A stretch of 44,203 bases of DNA from a virus. Made by a program: the position numbers and the translations under genes. The stretch spans positions 1 through 44,203 of the IMG/VR virus record IMGVR_UViG_3300030388_001677; one strand, 5' to 3'. This document shows, piece after piece, positions 1 to 7,507 of the stretch. Numbering within the stretch: position 1 is the stretch's first letter; each line of letters starts with the position of its first letter. A model generated the notes under the pieces. The model was not told the DNA's origin and ran no database searches. It saw only the letters and a program-made list of their open reading frames with translations.

Positions 1-65
1 GAACAATGGATGCAAATGGAAAACCAGGAATGTTTTACACATCAATTCCAGGAAGAAGATTGTGA
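1..65 (+). CDS. 3' end of a hypothetical protein (partial)
   Basis: The third reading frame is open from the window edge to a TGA at 63-65 and ends in ...GMFYTSIPGRRL. Its third codon positions are nearly all A or T, as in neighbouring genes. The first frame is also open and ends at a TGA at 139-141 that overlaps the next ATG (ATGA), so the true frame is not certain. Too little sequence remains to infer a function. Confidence 0.35.
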   Translation, partial: TMDANGKPGMFYTSIPGRRL

Positions 66-137
66 TGCAAACCTTTTACAAGGAACATCCATTTTCGATA
101 TTATTATAGATATAAATAAAACCAAAAACAATAAATC

Positions 138-605
138 ATGAAACAGACTAAAAAAGAGATTACGCTTTGGGCAAGACAATGTTCAGTAACTGGACAGGGA
201 ATAATGGCTGGGTATGTATGGAGTGATGGATGCTTCTATTGTGTTGATGATGATGCTATTGCTCATCCTGAATTCAGAAAAGACAGAGAGAATATAATAA
301 ATTATATACCTGAAGATATTTACGATATTGATGGTTATGAAAATTATGATGAAGATGAAGATGAAGAATATTTATCTGCAATAAAAAGAGTAAAACAAAA
401 CAAGGATACCGATAAGGATTTAATGACTCTTTCTTACTTATTTGGTCTACACTATTACACAGAATGGTTAGACGATGAAGATGTTCAATATGCCGAGATA
501 GATGGTGTAATGCATGAAGAGGGAACAGATGAATTTAATGAAGCTTGCAACAAGCGTTTTATAGTTCCGTTTAATGAAATATACTCAATACTAACTAAAA
601 ATTAA
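138..605 (+). CDS. Acidic hypothetical protein
   Basis: 155 residues, not recognised. It is rich in Asp, Glu and Tyr, with an acidic run around residues 66-80 (DIDGYENYDEDEDEE). No signal peptide, membrane segment or catalytic motif is visible. The start follows an A-rich leader with no Shine-Dalgarno sequence. It heads a run of closely spaced plus-strand small genes: the next gene begins 6 nt after its stop. Small acidic proteins in early phage operons are often host-takeover factors or nucleic-acid mimics, but nothing here proves that. Confidence 0.75.
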   Translation: MKQTKKEITLWARQCSVTGQGIMAGYVWSDGCFYCVDDDAIAHPEFRKDRENIINYIPEDIYDIDGYENYDEDEDEEYLSAIKRVKQNKDTDKDLMTLSYLFGLHYYTEWLDDEDVQYAEIDGVMHEEGTDEFNEACNKRFIVPFNEIYSILTKN

Positions 606-610
606 TAGAT

Positions 611-1042
611 ATGAAAAGACAAGATTTCAACCAAATGATGAAGGATTCATTTGGAGACAGAGTGACAAACATTCCTTCAAAAACAGTAGTAAAATATATA
701 GATGAACAGTTGTTAATAGCAGAATTTATGGAAACATACATTGTTCCAGACAATCAGTTAATAGCAGAATTTATGGAGTTAGAAACAGAAATATTTTCTG
801 GAATTCTACACTACTACCACAGAGAGTATGACAGTGGAAGTTGGTACAAATTAGATGAATTATCTTATAACGATAGTTGGGATTGGCTAATGCCTGTAAT
901 TGAGAAGATAGGAACTCATACTTTAAGTTCTACAATAGAAATGTTAGCTGAGTACTACTATAAAGATGGAGATAATCAAGATGGATTAGAAGGTATTGAG
1001 GAATTCCACAAAGCAGTAGTATTTTATATTAAAAACAGATAG
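611..1042 (+). CDS. Hypothetical protein with an internal tandem duplication
   Basis: 143 residues, not recognised; acidic and rich in Tyr and Trp. A 15-codon unit is duplicated in frame near residues 34-63: QLLIAEFMETYIVPD is followed by NQLIAEFMELETEIF. The DNA keeps a 21-bp perfect repeat, so the duplication looks recent. The next gene starts 3 nt after the stop, which indicates an operon. Function unknown. Confidence 0.75.
   Translation: MKRQDFNQMMKDSFGDRVTNIPSKTVVKYIDEQLLIAEFMETYIVPDNQLIAEFMELETEIFSGILHYYHREYDSGSWYKLDELSYNDSWDWLMPVIEKIGTHTLSSTIEMLAEYYYKDGDNQDGLEGIEEFHKAVVFYIKNR
712..777 (+). repeat. 21-bp direct repeat, 45-bp period
   Basis: The 21 bp at 712-732 recur exactly at 757-777. 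The 45-nt period keeps the frame and duplicates IAEFME in the encoded protein. Both copies begin GTTAATAGCAGAATTT. Confidence 0.9.
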
Positions 1043-1044
1043 AT

Positions 1045-1278
1045 ATGGAAGAAACTACAGACATACAAATAGGAGGTGTTACTTTGATAGTATCATACAC
1101 CTATGAGAAGGAAGAAGACAGCACCTGGTTCTATATCGGCTCTGCTGCTGAAGTAACGATAGAGACTATTTTTATAGAAGATAGTCTCATAGATCTATAC
1201 GAATTATTAGAGACATCAAGCTATAAATTTATCGTTGAATTAGAAGATATAATAATAGAAAAACACCAAAATAGATAA
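1045..1278 (+). CDS. Small acidic hypothetical protein
   Basis: 77 residues, not recognised. The sequence alternates beta-type stretches (IQIGGVTLIVSYTY) with acidic ones, so a small beta-rich cytoplasmic fold is plausible. It sits tightly between neighbours on the same strand (3 nt after the preceding stop). An antisense frame across its 3' end (1221-1406) is judged a shadow because this frame fits the operon spacing. Confidence 0.65.
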   Translation: MEETTDIQIGGVTLIVSYTYEKEEDSTWFYIGSAAEVTIETIFIEDSLIDLYELLETSSYKFIVELEDIIIEKHQNR

Positions 1279-1281
1279 CTT

Positions 1282-1416
1282 ATGAAAGAAAAAAAACCAA
1301 GACAATATCGCTCAAGACAAGGGCGTTCAGACAGAAAATATGCAGAGAGTTTAATTGTATTAACGATTGCAGCTGCAGGCTTATTTATAATAACAATAAT
1401 AATCATTTTAACTTAA
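1282..1416 (+). CDS. Tiny single-pass membrane protein
   Basis: A 44-residue frame from ATG 1282 to TAA 1414-1416. A basic N-terminus (MKEKKPRQYRSRQGRSDRK) is followed by one hydrophobic helix, about residues 24-43 (LIVLTIAAAGLFIITIIIIL). Positive-inside topology would leave the N-terminus in the cytoplasm. It lies 3 nt after the preceding stop and 4 nt before the next ATG, so it fits the operon exactly. Phages use such peptides for lysis, superinfection exclusion or membrane takeover; the sequence does not show which. Confidence 0.65.
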   Translation: MKEKKPRQYRSRQGRSDRKYAESLIVLTIAAAGLFIITIIIILT

Positions 1417-1420
1417 AATT

Positions 1421-1648
1421 ATGGCATACTTAGAAACACAAAAAGACAGAGACTTTAACAGAATAACATCTCTAATGGGAGACTACATGGAGTCTCAAAA
1501 AACAATCAAAACCATGAAGAGAGACATGGAAGATTTAAAGACCAGGATAAAAGAAATGCTTGACTGGAGCGACAGGATTGGTAGTGATGAAATTCACGAG
1601 TTAAATCAATTCTTATTATGTATTAACAAAGCAATTAAAAACAATTAA
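1421..1648 (+). CDS. Small coiled-coil hypothetical protein
   Basis: 75 residues, almost entirely helical. Charged heptad-like segments lie around residues 20-50 (ESQKTIKTMKRDMEDLKTRI). No membrane segment or catalytic motif is visible. It lies between two tiny membrane-protein genes and might act with them, but this is only positional inference. Confidence 0.65.
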   Translation: MAYLETQKDRDFNRITSLMGDYMESQKTIKTMKRDMEDLKTRIKEMLDWSDRIGSDEIHELNQFLLCINKAIKNN

Positions 1649-1650
1649 AC

Positions 1651-1761
1651 ATGGGATATACAAAAGAATATTTAAAAAAAGACCCAAACAACTGGAAGTG
1701 GTTAATTTGTTTTTATACAATAGCTTTAGTAGTATGTTTAATTTTATCTATACAATTTTGA
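1651..1761 (+). CDS. Tiny single-pass membrane protein
   Basis: A 36-residue frame starting 2 nt after the preceding stop and ending at TGA 1759-1761. A polar N-terminus (MGYTKEYLKKDPNNWKW) precedes one hydrophobic helix at about residues 18-36 (LICFYTIALVVCLILSIQF). It is the last gene before the intergenic hairpin. Function unknown. Confidence 0.6.
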   Translation: MGYTKEYLKKDPNNWKWLICFYTIALVVCLILSIQF

Positions 1762-1808
1762 GTTTAGAATTAAGACATAATAAATTAGGAATTAATCGTT
1801 AAATAGTA

Positions 1809-1816
1809 TAAATTTG
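1809..1816 (+). promoter_or_regulatory. Candidate Bacteroidetes -7 box
   Basis: TAAATTTG matches the TAnnTTTG -7 element of Bacteroidetes housekeeping promoters. It lies in a non-coding gap upstream of the operon beginning at 1898. No good -33 TTTG is visible at the expected spacing, so support is limited. Confidence 0.4.
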
Positions 1817-1839
1817 TACTGTTGTTGTGCATGTTGATT

Positions 1840-1876
1840 CCACTGCCACGCTATGAGAATAGCGTGGTTTTGGTGG
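1840..1876 (+). terminator. Intergenic hairpin, terminator or 5' UTR structure
   Basis: A perfect 9-bp stem, CCACGCTAT (1846-1854) and ATAGCGTGG (1859-1867), encloses a GAGA tetraloop. CCAC at 1840-1843 can pair with GTGG at 1873-1876 to extend it. Only TTTT follows the inner stem. It may end the upstream small-gene operon, or structure the leader of the operon at 1898 if the -7 box at 1809 is used. Confidence 0.6.
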
Positions 1877-1897
1877 TAAAATTCAAAATCAAATTAT

Positions 1898-2236
1898 ATG
1901 CCTACAAAAATAAAACACTGGACTACTAACTCTACAGAATCAGTGATTGAAACATCAAGTGACACTGAGTTTTTGATTGAAGAAATTGGTCAAGATATAA
2001 TCAAGTTACTTAAAAGCAAAAATAAAGCTTACGGAAATACAGCAAACAATCCTCCTCAAATATTTTCTAAACTTTCTGCTAAGGAAGGAATATTAGCAAG
2101 AATTGATGATAAGTTGTCCAGGATTACTAAGTTAGGATTTGACAATAACGATAGCGAAGACACTTTAAAAGATTTAATAGGATATCTTATTTTATTAAAA
2201 GTACAAATTAGAATAGAGGAAAACACAAACTCTTAA
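1898..2236 (+). CDS. DUF1599-like nucleotide-metabolism protein
   Basis: 112 residues. KAYGN at 43-47, RIDDKLSRI at 68-76 and EDTLKDLIGYLILL at 87-100 match, from memory, the pattern of DUF1599 (nucleotide modification associated domain 1). That is an all-helical family related in style to MazG/dUTPase-like NTP pyrophosphohydrolases and found in many phages. A role in controlling nucleotide pools or base modification is likely by family. It opens the replication operon after the hairpin at 1840-1876. No base-modification enzyme was seen in this window. Confidence 0.7.
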   Translation: MPTKIKHWTTNSTESVIETSSDTEFLIEEIGQDIIKLLKSKNKAYGNTANNPPQIFSKLSAKEGILARIDDKLSRITKLGFDNNDSEDTLKDLIGYLILLKVQIRIEENTNS

Positions 2237-2256
2237 ATTCAAAATAACATAAACAA

Positions 2257-2553
2257 ATGAAAGATTTTTTAGACTATGCAAATTCAGTAGCCGAAGAGTT
2301 CCATGTCACAATGGACTCAATATTTGAAAAAAACAAACGTCCAATGTTTGTGGAGGCACGACAGATGTTGTATTTATTATGCAGAGAGAAACCAATTAGA
2401 ATTTCTTATATACAACATTACTTAAAAGAGCAAGGTTATGATGTATCTCATACTACTATTATGTATAATTATGAGAAAGCAAAAACAAAAGTTTCAAAAG
2501 ACAAGTCATTCAAAGACATCTTTAATAAATTAAAAAAGAAGCATGTGGAATGA
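2257..2553 (+). CDS. DnaA domain IV-like DNA-binding protein
   Basis: 98 residues. Residues 30-80 resemble the C-terminal DNA-binding domain of DnaA: EARQMLYLLCRE as the first conserved helix, then a helix-turn-helix ending VSHTTIMYNYEKAK, comparable with the DnaA signature around HTTV. The AAA+ domain is absent, so the protein can bind DNA but not act as a full initiator. Its place ahead of the recombination and replication genes suggests origin recognition or transcription control. Its last 11 nt overlap the next gene. Confidence 0.65.
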   Translation: MKDFLDYANSVAEEFHVTMDSIFEKNKRPMFVEARQMLYLLCREKPIRISYIQHYLKEQGYDVSHTTIMYNYEKAKTKVSKDKSFKDIFNKLKKKHVE

Positions 2554-2956
2554 AATAGATTATTTTACAATTCCTCAAGTTTGGGAACAAGCGATAACTG
2601 ACCCAAGGTCAGTAGTACAAAATCTACCTAAAGGCATATCTATAATTGCTAATGGAGTTAAACTAATGAAGTTTCAAGAAAACATTGAAATGTTTAACAT
2701 GAATAAAGGTGGGGATTATTTTAAAGAATTGGATGAGGATGAATATGCTTTGTTTCACGAAGGTGGCTGGAAGGTTGGGTTAATAAAATTAGCTATTTCT
2801 AATTGTTTATTCAAGTTAGATTTAATTGAAAAACGAATTCAAAATGAAGTTAACACTCGTAAAAACGATAAGCACATTCAAAACTTAAAAAATCGTAGAG
2901 AGAAAATACTAAAGAAGTATACTACGCATCAAACTAAATTAAATAAAATCAAATGA
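2543..2956 (+). CDS. Hypothetical protein in the recombination operon
   Basis: 137 residues, not recognised. The N-terminal half is mixed (WEQAITDPRSVVQNLP), and the C-terminal half, about residues 90-137, is basic and helical, with coiled-coil character. It overlaps both neighbours by a few nucleotides (11 nt upstream, 4 nt ATGA downstream), so translation is probably coupled with the DnaA-like and annealing proteins. Confidence 0.7.
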   Translation: MWNEIDYFTIPQVWEQAITDPRSVVQNLPKGISIIANGVKLMKFQENIEMFNMNKGGDYFKELDEDEYALFHEGGWKVGLIKLAISNCLFKLDLIEKRIQNEVNTRKNDKHIQNLKNRREKILKKYTTHQTKLNKIK

Positions 2957-3633
2957 ACAAAATGGAAAAACAGACAAATTATTTTGAAGAGTTGGCAAAA
3001 ATCAACATCAATGACAAAGTACAAAAAAAGGGTAATTTCCCTTACTTATCTTGGGCGCATGCTTGGGCACAATTTAAATTAAAGCACGCTGATGCAAACA
3101 GAAAAGTTTATGAATGGAAAGTAAATCCACAAGATGAAAGTGGTAGAAATTATTTTGATGATGGAAAAACTGCATGGGTAAAAGTTGGCACTTGCATTGA
3201 GGGTTATGACAACACAAGAGATAGAAATCCTCTTGGACAAGAACACATTGATCAATTGCCAATTACAGACTTTAGAAACCAAAGTATTAAAATAGAAAAG
3301 ATTACTTCTATGGACGTTAATACTTCTATACAAAGGTCTACTGCTAAATCTATTGCAATGCATGGATTAGGGCTGTCATTATGGGTAGGAGAAGATATAA
3401 GGGCTATTGGTGGAGAAGATGACGTGGTTATCCAGCCGAAAGTTACAAAAGCTGTAACAAAAGCTACGCTTACGTTAAAGTCAGATAAGATTGAAAGAAT
3501 TTTATCATTTATAGCTGACAACAAATCTCAAGGTTTGTCCTGGTGTATTGAGCAAATCAAAACTAAATACAATTTGACTCCAAAGATTGAAAAAACTTTT
3601 GAGGCAGAATTTAAAAAACTTCAAACAAAATGA
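2953..3633 (+). CDS. DUF1071-type single-strand annealing protein
   Basis: 226 residues. The N-terminus (NYFEELAKININDKVQKKG then FPYLSWAHAWAQFK) and the later STAKSIAMHGLGLSLW are hallmarks, from memory, of DUF1071, a family of phage recombinases that anneal complementary single strands. It is immediately followed, with an ATGA overlap, by a PDDEXK exonuclease. This is the usual exonuclease-annealase pairing for double-strand break repair and concatemer formation. The C-terminal 60 residues are variable and Lys-rich, possibly contacting SSB or exonuclease. Confidence 0.8.
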   Translation: MNKMEKQTNYFEELAKININDKVQKKGNFPYLSWAHAWAQFKLKHADANRKVYEWKVNPQDESGRNYFDDGKTAWVKVGTCIEGYDNTRDRNPLGQEHIDQLPITDFRNQSIKIEKITSMDVNTSIQRSTAKSIAMHGLGLSLWVGEDIRAIGGEDDVVIQPKVTKAVTKATLTLKSDKIERILSFIADNKSQGLSWCIEQIKTKYNLTPKIEKTFEAEFKKLQTK

Positions 3634-4421
3634 TAAATCCATTTGAAACAAAATCTCAAGTTTTAGAGAAGTTGCAAGATGATGAATTGTATTATGGGTC
3701 TTATGGTAAACAATATTTGTCAAATTCAGACATATTTAAATTACTAAAAGACCCAACACAATTTGGAAAAAAACAAGAGGAAACTCTTCCAATGGTACAA
3801 GGGAGATACTTTCACACTGCAATGCTTGAGCCTGAAAAACTAAAAGACTTTAAAATTATAGATGCCTCAACAAGAAGCACTAAGCTTTATAAAGAACAAA
3901 ATGATGGTAATCTTTTACTTCTTGCAAAAGAAAAAATGCATTTAGATTACATGATTTCTAAAATGAAAGGTAGTTTAGTTATGTATGATTTAATATATGC
4001 AAAAGGAAATGAATATGAGATTCCTAACATTGAAAGTATTATGGGTCACATGTGGAAGGGAAAAGCAGATATTATAAATAATAATAGCTTCGAAGTAGAG
4101 ATTAATGGAGAGGTTAAATTGTTTCCTGATGGTGCTATTGTTGACATAAAAACAAGTTCCGATAGCTCAAAATTTATGTACTCAGCTCGGACTTATAATT
4201 ACGATAGTCAGGCATATATTTATCAACGAATGTTTAACAAACCTATGATTTTTCTGGTAATTTGTAAGGCAACAAACAAGTTATCTATTTACGATTGTTC
4301 ACAAGAATTTATACGATTAGGACAAGAAAAAGTAGAAAAAGCAACAGAGGTTTATAATATATTTTTTAGTGATGACAAAAGCAAAAACATTAATAGTTAC
4401 ATTCATACGCAAACTTTATAG
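3630..4421 (+). CDS. RecE/YqaJ-like PDDEXK exonuclease
   Basis: 263 residues. Visible motifs are YLSNSD at 29-34, GRYFHTAMLEPE at 58-69 (motif with H62 and E67), GKAD at 144-147, VDIKT at 171-175 (D172 and K174) and QAYIYQ at 194-199. This is the PDDEXK_1 (DUF3799) architecture of phage RecE-like 5'-3' exonucleases. It would resect double-stranded ends to give single strands for the annealing protein encoded just upstream (4-nt overlap). Length is normal for a stand-alone catalytic domain. Confidence 0.8.
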   Translation: MINPFETKSQVLEKLQDDELYYGSYGKQYLSNSDIFKLLKDPTQFGKKQEETLPMVQGRYFHTAMLEPEKLKDFKIIDASTRSTKLYKEQNDGNLLLLAKEKMHLDYMISKMKGSLVMYDLIYAKGNEYEIPNIESIMGHMWKGKADIINNNSFEVEINGEVKLFPDGAIVDIKTSSDSSKFMYSARTYNYDSQAYIYQRMFNKPMIFLVICKATNKLSIYDCSQEFIRLGQEKVEKATEVYNIFFSDDKSKNINSYIHTQTL

Positions 4422-4572
4422 TTATATAATAACTAAATATGAAATAAGAATAGATCAAAACATTTTGTGGATGGAAGTTCCAACCATTTGCAAAAGCCGA
4501 AAAGATAAGGATGAAATTATCTTAACTGCAATAGAACATTTGGAGCAAACAATTAAAATTAATAAATTATGA
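4372..4572 (+). CDS. Small basic hypothetical protein
   Basis: 66 residues from ATG 4372 (a GTG lies one codon earlier). Its first 50 nt overlap the end of the exonuclease gene in another frame, and its stop overlaps the next start (ATGA), which supports real translation. Basic and beta-like; not recognised. Part of the recombination operon. Confidence 0.55.
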   Translation: MTKAKTLIVTFIRKLYSYIITKYEIRIDQNILWMEVPTICKSRKDKDEIILTAIEHLEQTIKINKL

Positions 4573-4850
4573 GTAAAGAAACACCAATTTACGTGGGGAA
4601 CGGAACAGAGAAATTTGATGGCAATTTGATAGAAATATCAGTATGTCTTTCTGAACTATCACAAGAACATCGATTTGAGTATGATGGAAAGTGGTATGTA
4701 AAATTAAAAGTGAGTAAAAGAAGAGAAGTTGACCAATATGGTAGAACACATTCTGTCGCTATTAATCAGTACAAACCAAAAGAAGAGGAAACAAAGAGTA
4801 AAGTAGAGAGTAAAAAAGAGCCTGAAGAAGGAGCTGATTTACCATTTTAG
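4569..4850 (+). CDS. Probable small single-stranded DNA-binding protein
   Basis: 93 residues. The first 70 are beta-rich (IYVGNGTEKFDG, KWYVKLKVSKRREVDQYGR), compatible with a compact OB-like fold. A Lys/Glu-rich flexible tail follows and ends EEGADLPF. The acidic tip with terminal Pro-Phe is typical of SSB proteins and recruits replication partners. No database comparison was possible. It is the last gene of the annealase-exonuclease operon, just before a strong terminator. Confidence 0.55.
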   Translation: MSKETPIYVGNGTEKFDGNLIEISVCLSELSQEHRFEYDGKWYVKLKVSKRREVDQYGRTHSVAINQYKPKEEETKSKVESKKEPEEGADLPF

Positions 4851-4860
4851 TCTCTAATTT

Positions 4861-4900
4861 AACACACGAAAGGGGGGGCTACCCCCTTTTCTTATGTGTT
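4861..4900 (+). terminator. Rho-independent terminator
   Basis: AAAGGGGG (4869-4876) pairs with CCCCCTTT (4882-4889) around a GGCTA loop. Outer AACACA (4861-4866) pairs with TGTGTT (4895-4900). A T-run is included in the descending arm. It lies 10 nt after the stop of the SSB-like gene and closes that operon. Confidence 0.75.
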
Positions 4901-5070
4901 TAATATGTTTGTTTTAATTTAAATTATACAACTATATAGAATTCGACAACAATTATTATTTATATATACATATATTTACTATTTTTTGAACATAATGAAC
5001 ATAAAAGAAAGTATTAACCTTATTTATAAGGGTAAAGAGTGAATTTTTAATAAAATCAAATCAACATAAA
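4901..5070 (+). promoter_or_regulatory. AT-rich control region before primase-helicase
   Basis: A non-coding gap of about 170 nt, nearly all A/T. It holds three GAACATAA octamers: 4988-4995, 4997-5004 and 5073-5080, the last just inside the next gene. It also holds an inverted repeat at 5014-5035, where CCTTAT (5018-5023) pairs with ATAAGG (5026-5031). These features suit an operator or an origin-proximal element. No convincing -33/-7 pair was recognised. Confidence 0.4.
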
Positions 5071-7479
5071 ATGAACATAACTATATTCAAAGACATAAAA
5101 GATACCTCACAACCATTCTACAGACCAGTTGAGGTAATATTACAAAGAATACAAGAAGGAGCATCTAAAGATTTAGTAAAAAAAATCAGAGGTACAAAAG
5201 ACAAGGAACAAAGAAACAAATACAAGCAAGGTTTACCAGCGGTGTGTTTTTCAGGAGTATTTACTAAACGCTCTGACAGTTCTATAACAAAACACAGCGG
5301 TTTAATATGCTTAGACTTTGATGGATATCCATCTAACAAAGAAATGTTACAAGAAAAAGAACGCCTATCAAAAAACAAATATATTTATTCTGCTTTTATA
5401 TCTCCAAGTGGTAATGGAATAAAAGCATTAGTTAAAATACCAGCTGATGCAGACTTACATAAAACTTTCTTTTTAAGTTTAGAAAAAAGTTTAAACTCAT
5501 TATATTTTGACAAAACCTCTAAAAACATTTCCAGGGTTTGTTATGAGTCATATGACCCATTAATTTATATCAATGAAAACTCCAGCATTTGGGATAAAAT
5601 AGAAGAACAAGAATATAATGCTGTGATAAAAAAGGTAGATATTCCAACTATTCCAGTCACTGATGAAAACAAAATAGTAGAGATTTTAGTAAAGTGGTGG
5701 GAGAAAAAATATCCCATGAATGAAGGAGAGAGAAACCACAACACTTATGTGTTAGCTTCAGCATTTAATGATTTTGGTGTTAATCAAACCCTGGCAGAGT
5801 ATATTCTAAATAATTATTCTTCCAGGAATTTTACTCAAGATGAAATTAAAAGAACAGTAACCTCTGCATACGCTAACAAACAAAACTTTGGGTCTAAATA
5901 TTATGAGGACGAGGAAAAGGTAAATCAAATAAAGCATAAATTAAAAAGAGGCGTATCAAAAAAAGAAATCCGAACTCAATTGGAGGAGTCGAATATCGAG
6001 GTCGGAACAATAGAAAAAGTAATTACTCGACTCGAAGAAGAACAATCCAACAGTAAGTTTTGGACTAAAAACGAGAAAGGTACAGTTAGAATAGTGCACA
6101 TACTCTTTAAGTATTTTTTAGAAGAGAATGGGTTTTACAAGTTTAATCCAGTTGGAAGTAAGAATTATATTTTTGTCAGAGTAACAAACAATCTTATAGA
6201 TCACACAACTGAAAAAGAAATTAAAGACTTTATACTTGATTACCTATTAGAAATAGATGACACCACTGTATATGATTATTTTGCTGAAAACACAAGATAC
6301 TTTAGAGAAGAATTTCTTACGCTTCTTTCATCAATAGATGTTTATTTTATCGAGGATAATAAAAACACTTCGTATCTGTATTATAAAAATGGTGCAGTTA
6401 AGATTACTCACAATGATATTAAAATTATAGACTATTTAGATATTGGAGGTTATGTTTGGAAAGACCATGTTATAGACAGAACTTTTATACGATGTGAGTC
6501 TACTGATTGTGATTATAGAACTTTCATAAGAAACATTTGTGGTAATGATCATAGTCGTGAAAGCTCCATGAGGTCTACCATAGGTTACTTACTACATGGA
6601 TGGAAAAACTTATCCTATTGTCCAGCCGTTATCCTTAATGATGAAGTCATCTCTGACTTCCCACAAGGTGGTTCTGGAAAAGGATTGTATATGAATGCAC
6701 TGGCTCACATGAAGAAGTTAGTAGTGATAGATGGAAAGTCGTTTAATTTTGAGAAAAGTTTTGCTTATCAATTAGTTTCAGCCGACACGCAGATTCTTTG
6801 TTTTGATGATGTAAAAAAGAATTTTGATTTTGAAAGATTGTTTTCCGTAGTGACAGAAGGATTAACATTGGAGAAAAAAAACAAGGATGCAATTAAAATA
6901 CCTTTTGCTAAATCGCCTAAAGTGGCCATTACTACCAATTATGCTATAAAAGGAAAAGGTAATTCATTTGAGAGAAGGAAATGGGAGTTGGAGTTAGCAC
7001 ATTTTTATACGAAAGACTTTACTCCACTGCAAGAATTTGGAAAATTAATGTTTGGAGAATGGAATGATGAAGAATGGTGCCAGTTTGATAATTATATGAT
7101 TGAGTGTTTACAAACTTATTTAGAGCATGGTTTAATAAAAAGTGATTTTGTCAATCTAAAAATTAGAAAACTATCTGCTGAGTCATGTCATGAGTTTATA
7201 GAATGGTGCGGAATTATTGGTGGCAGCGCAAATGAAAAGCTGGTGGCATATCAAAAATTATATAAGAATGATTTATATATGGATTTTGTTGAAGAGAATC
7301 CAGACTTTGCTCCTAAATCTAAAATGACAGTATCACGAACTAAATTTAACAAATGGCTTTTGGCCTTCAGTGATTATAAATTTGAGTGCGCTCCTGAAGA
7401 AGGTAGAGATGGACCAGGGAAGTGGTTAATATTCAGAAACAAACAAAGGTTAGAGACAAACGGATTCTTAGATATTTAG
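5071..7479 (+). CDS. Primase / SF3 helicase fusion (VirE-N-like)
   Basis: 802 residues. The N-terminus resembles BT4734/VirE-N primase-type domains: ICLDFDG with D81 and D83 as likely metal ligands, SPSGNGIKALVKI about 20 residues later, and a conserved RVCYESYDP. A helical PriCT-like segment spans about 205-270. The C-terminal ATPase has Walker A GGSGKG (533-538), Walker B ILCFDD (575-580), sensor ITTN (620-623) and Arg finger FERRKW (633-638). It probably primes and unwinds the phage replication fork. The residue after the Walker A lysine is Gly rather than Ser/Thr. Confidence 0.8.
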   Translation: MNITIFKDIKDTSQPFYRPVEVILQRIQEGASKDLVKKIRGTKDKEQRNKYKQGLPAVCFSGVFTKRSDSSITKHSGLICLDFDGYPSNKEMLQEKERLSKNKYIYSAFISPSGNGIKALVKIPADADLHKTFFLSLEKSLNSLYFDKTSKNISRVCYESYDPLIYINENSSIWDKIEEQEYNAVIKKVDIPTIPVTDENKIVEILVKWWEKKYPMNEGERNHNTYVLASAFNDFGVNQTLAEYILNNYSSRNFTQDEIKRTVTSAYANKQNFGSKYYEDEEKVNQIKHKLKRGVSKKEIRTQLEESNIEVGTIEKVITRLEEEQSNSKFWTKNEKGTVRIVHILFKYFLEENGFYKFNPVGSKNYIFVRVTNNLIDHTTEKEIKDFILDYLLEIDDTTVYDYFAENTRYFREEFLTLLSSIDVYFIEDNKNTSYLYYKNGAVKITHNDIKIIDYLDIGGYVWKDHVIDRTFIRCESTDCDYRTFIRNICGNDHSRESSMRSTIGYLLHGWKNLSYCPAVILNDEVISDFPQGGSGKGLYMNALAHMKKLVVIDGKSFNFEKSFAYQLVSADTQILCFDDVKKNFDFERLFSVVTEGLTLEKKNKDAIKIPFAKSPKVAITTNYAIKGKGNSFERRKWELELAHFYTKDFTPLQEFGKLMFGEWNDEEWCQFDNYMIECLQTYLEHGLIKSDFVNLKIRKLSAESCHEFIEWCGIIGGSANEKLVAYQKLYKNDLYMDFVEENPDFAPKSKMTVSRTKFNKWLLAFSDYKFECAPEEGRDGPGKWLIFRNKQRLETNGFLDI

Positions 7480-7507
7480 AAGAATTAAATTAAATCAAAT
7501 ATATTTT

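Noticed and set aside
65-109. 14-codon frame from ATG 65
   Set aside because: Too short to support, and it competes with two other open frames at the edge.
1221-1406. Minus-strand 61-codon frame
   Set aside because: It is antisense to two tightly packed small plus-strand genes that fit the operon better.
3074-3723. Several minus-strand frames antisense to the annealing protein
   Set aside because: They overlap a recognisable DUF1071-type gene and each other, and no other minus-strand gene is present in this block.
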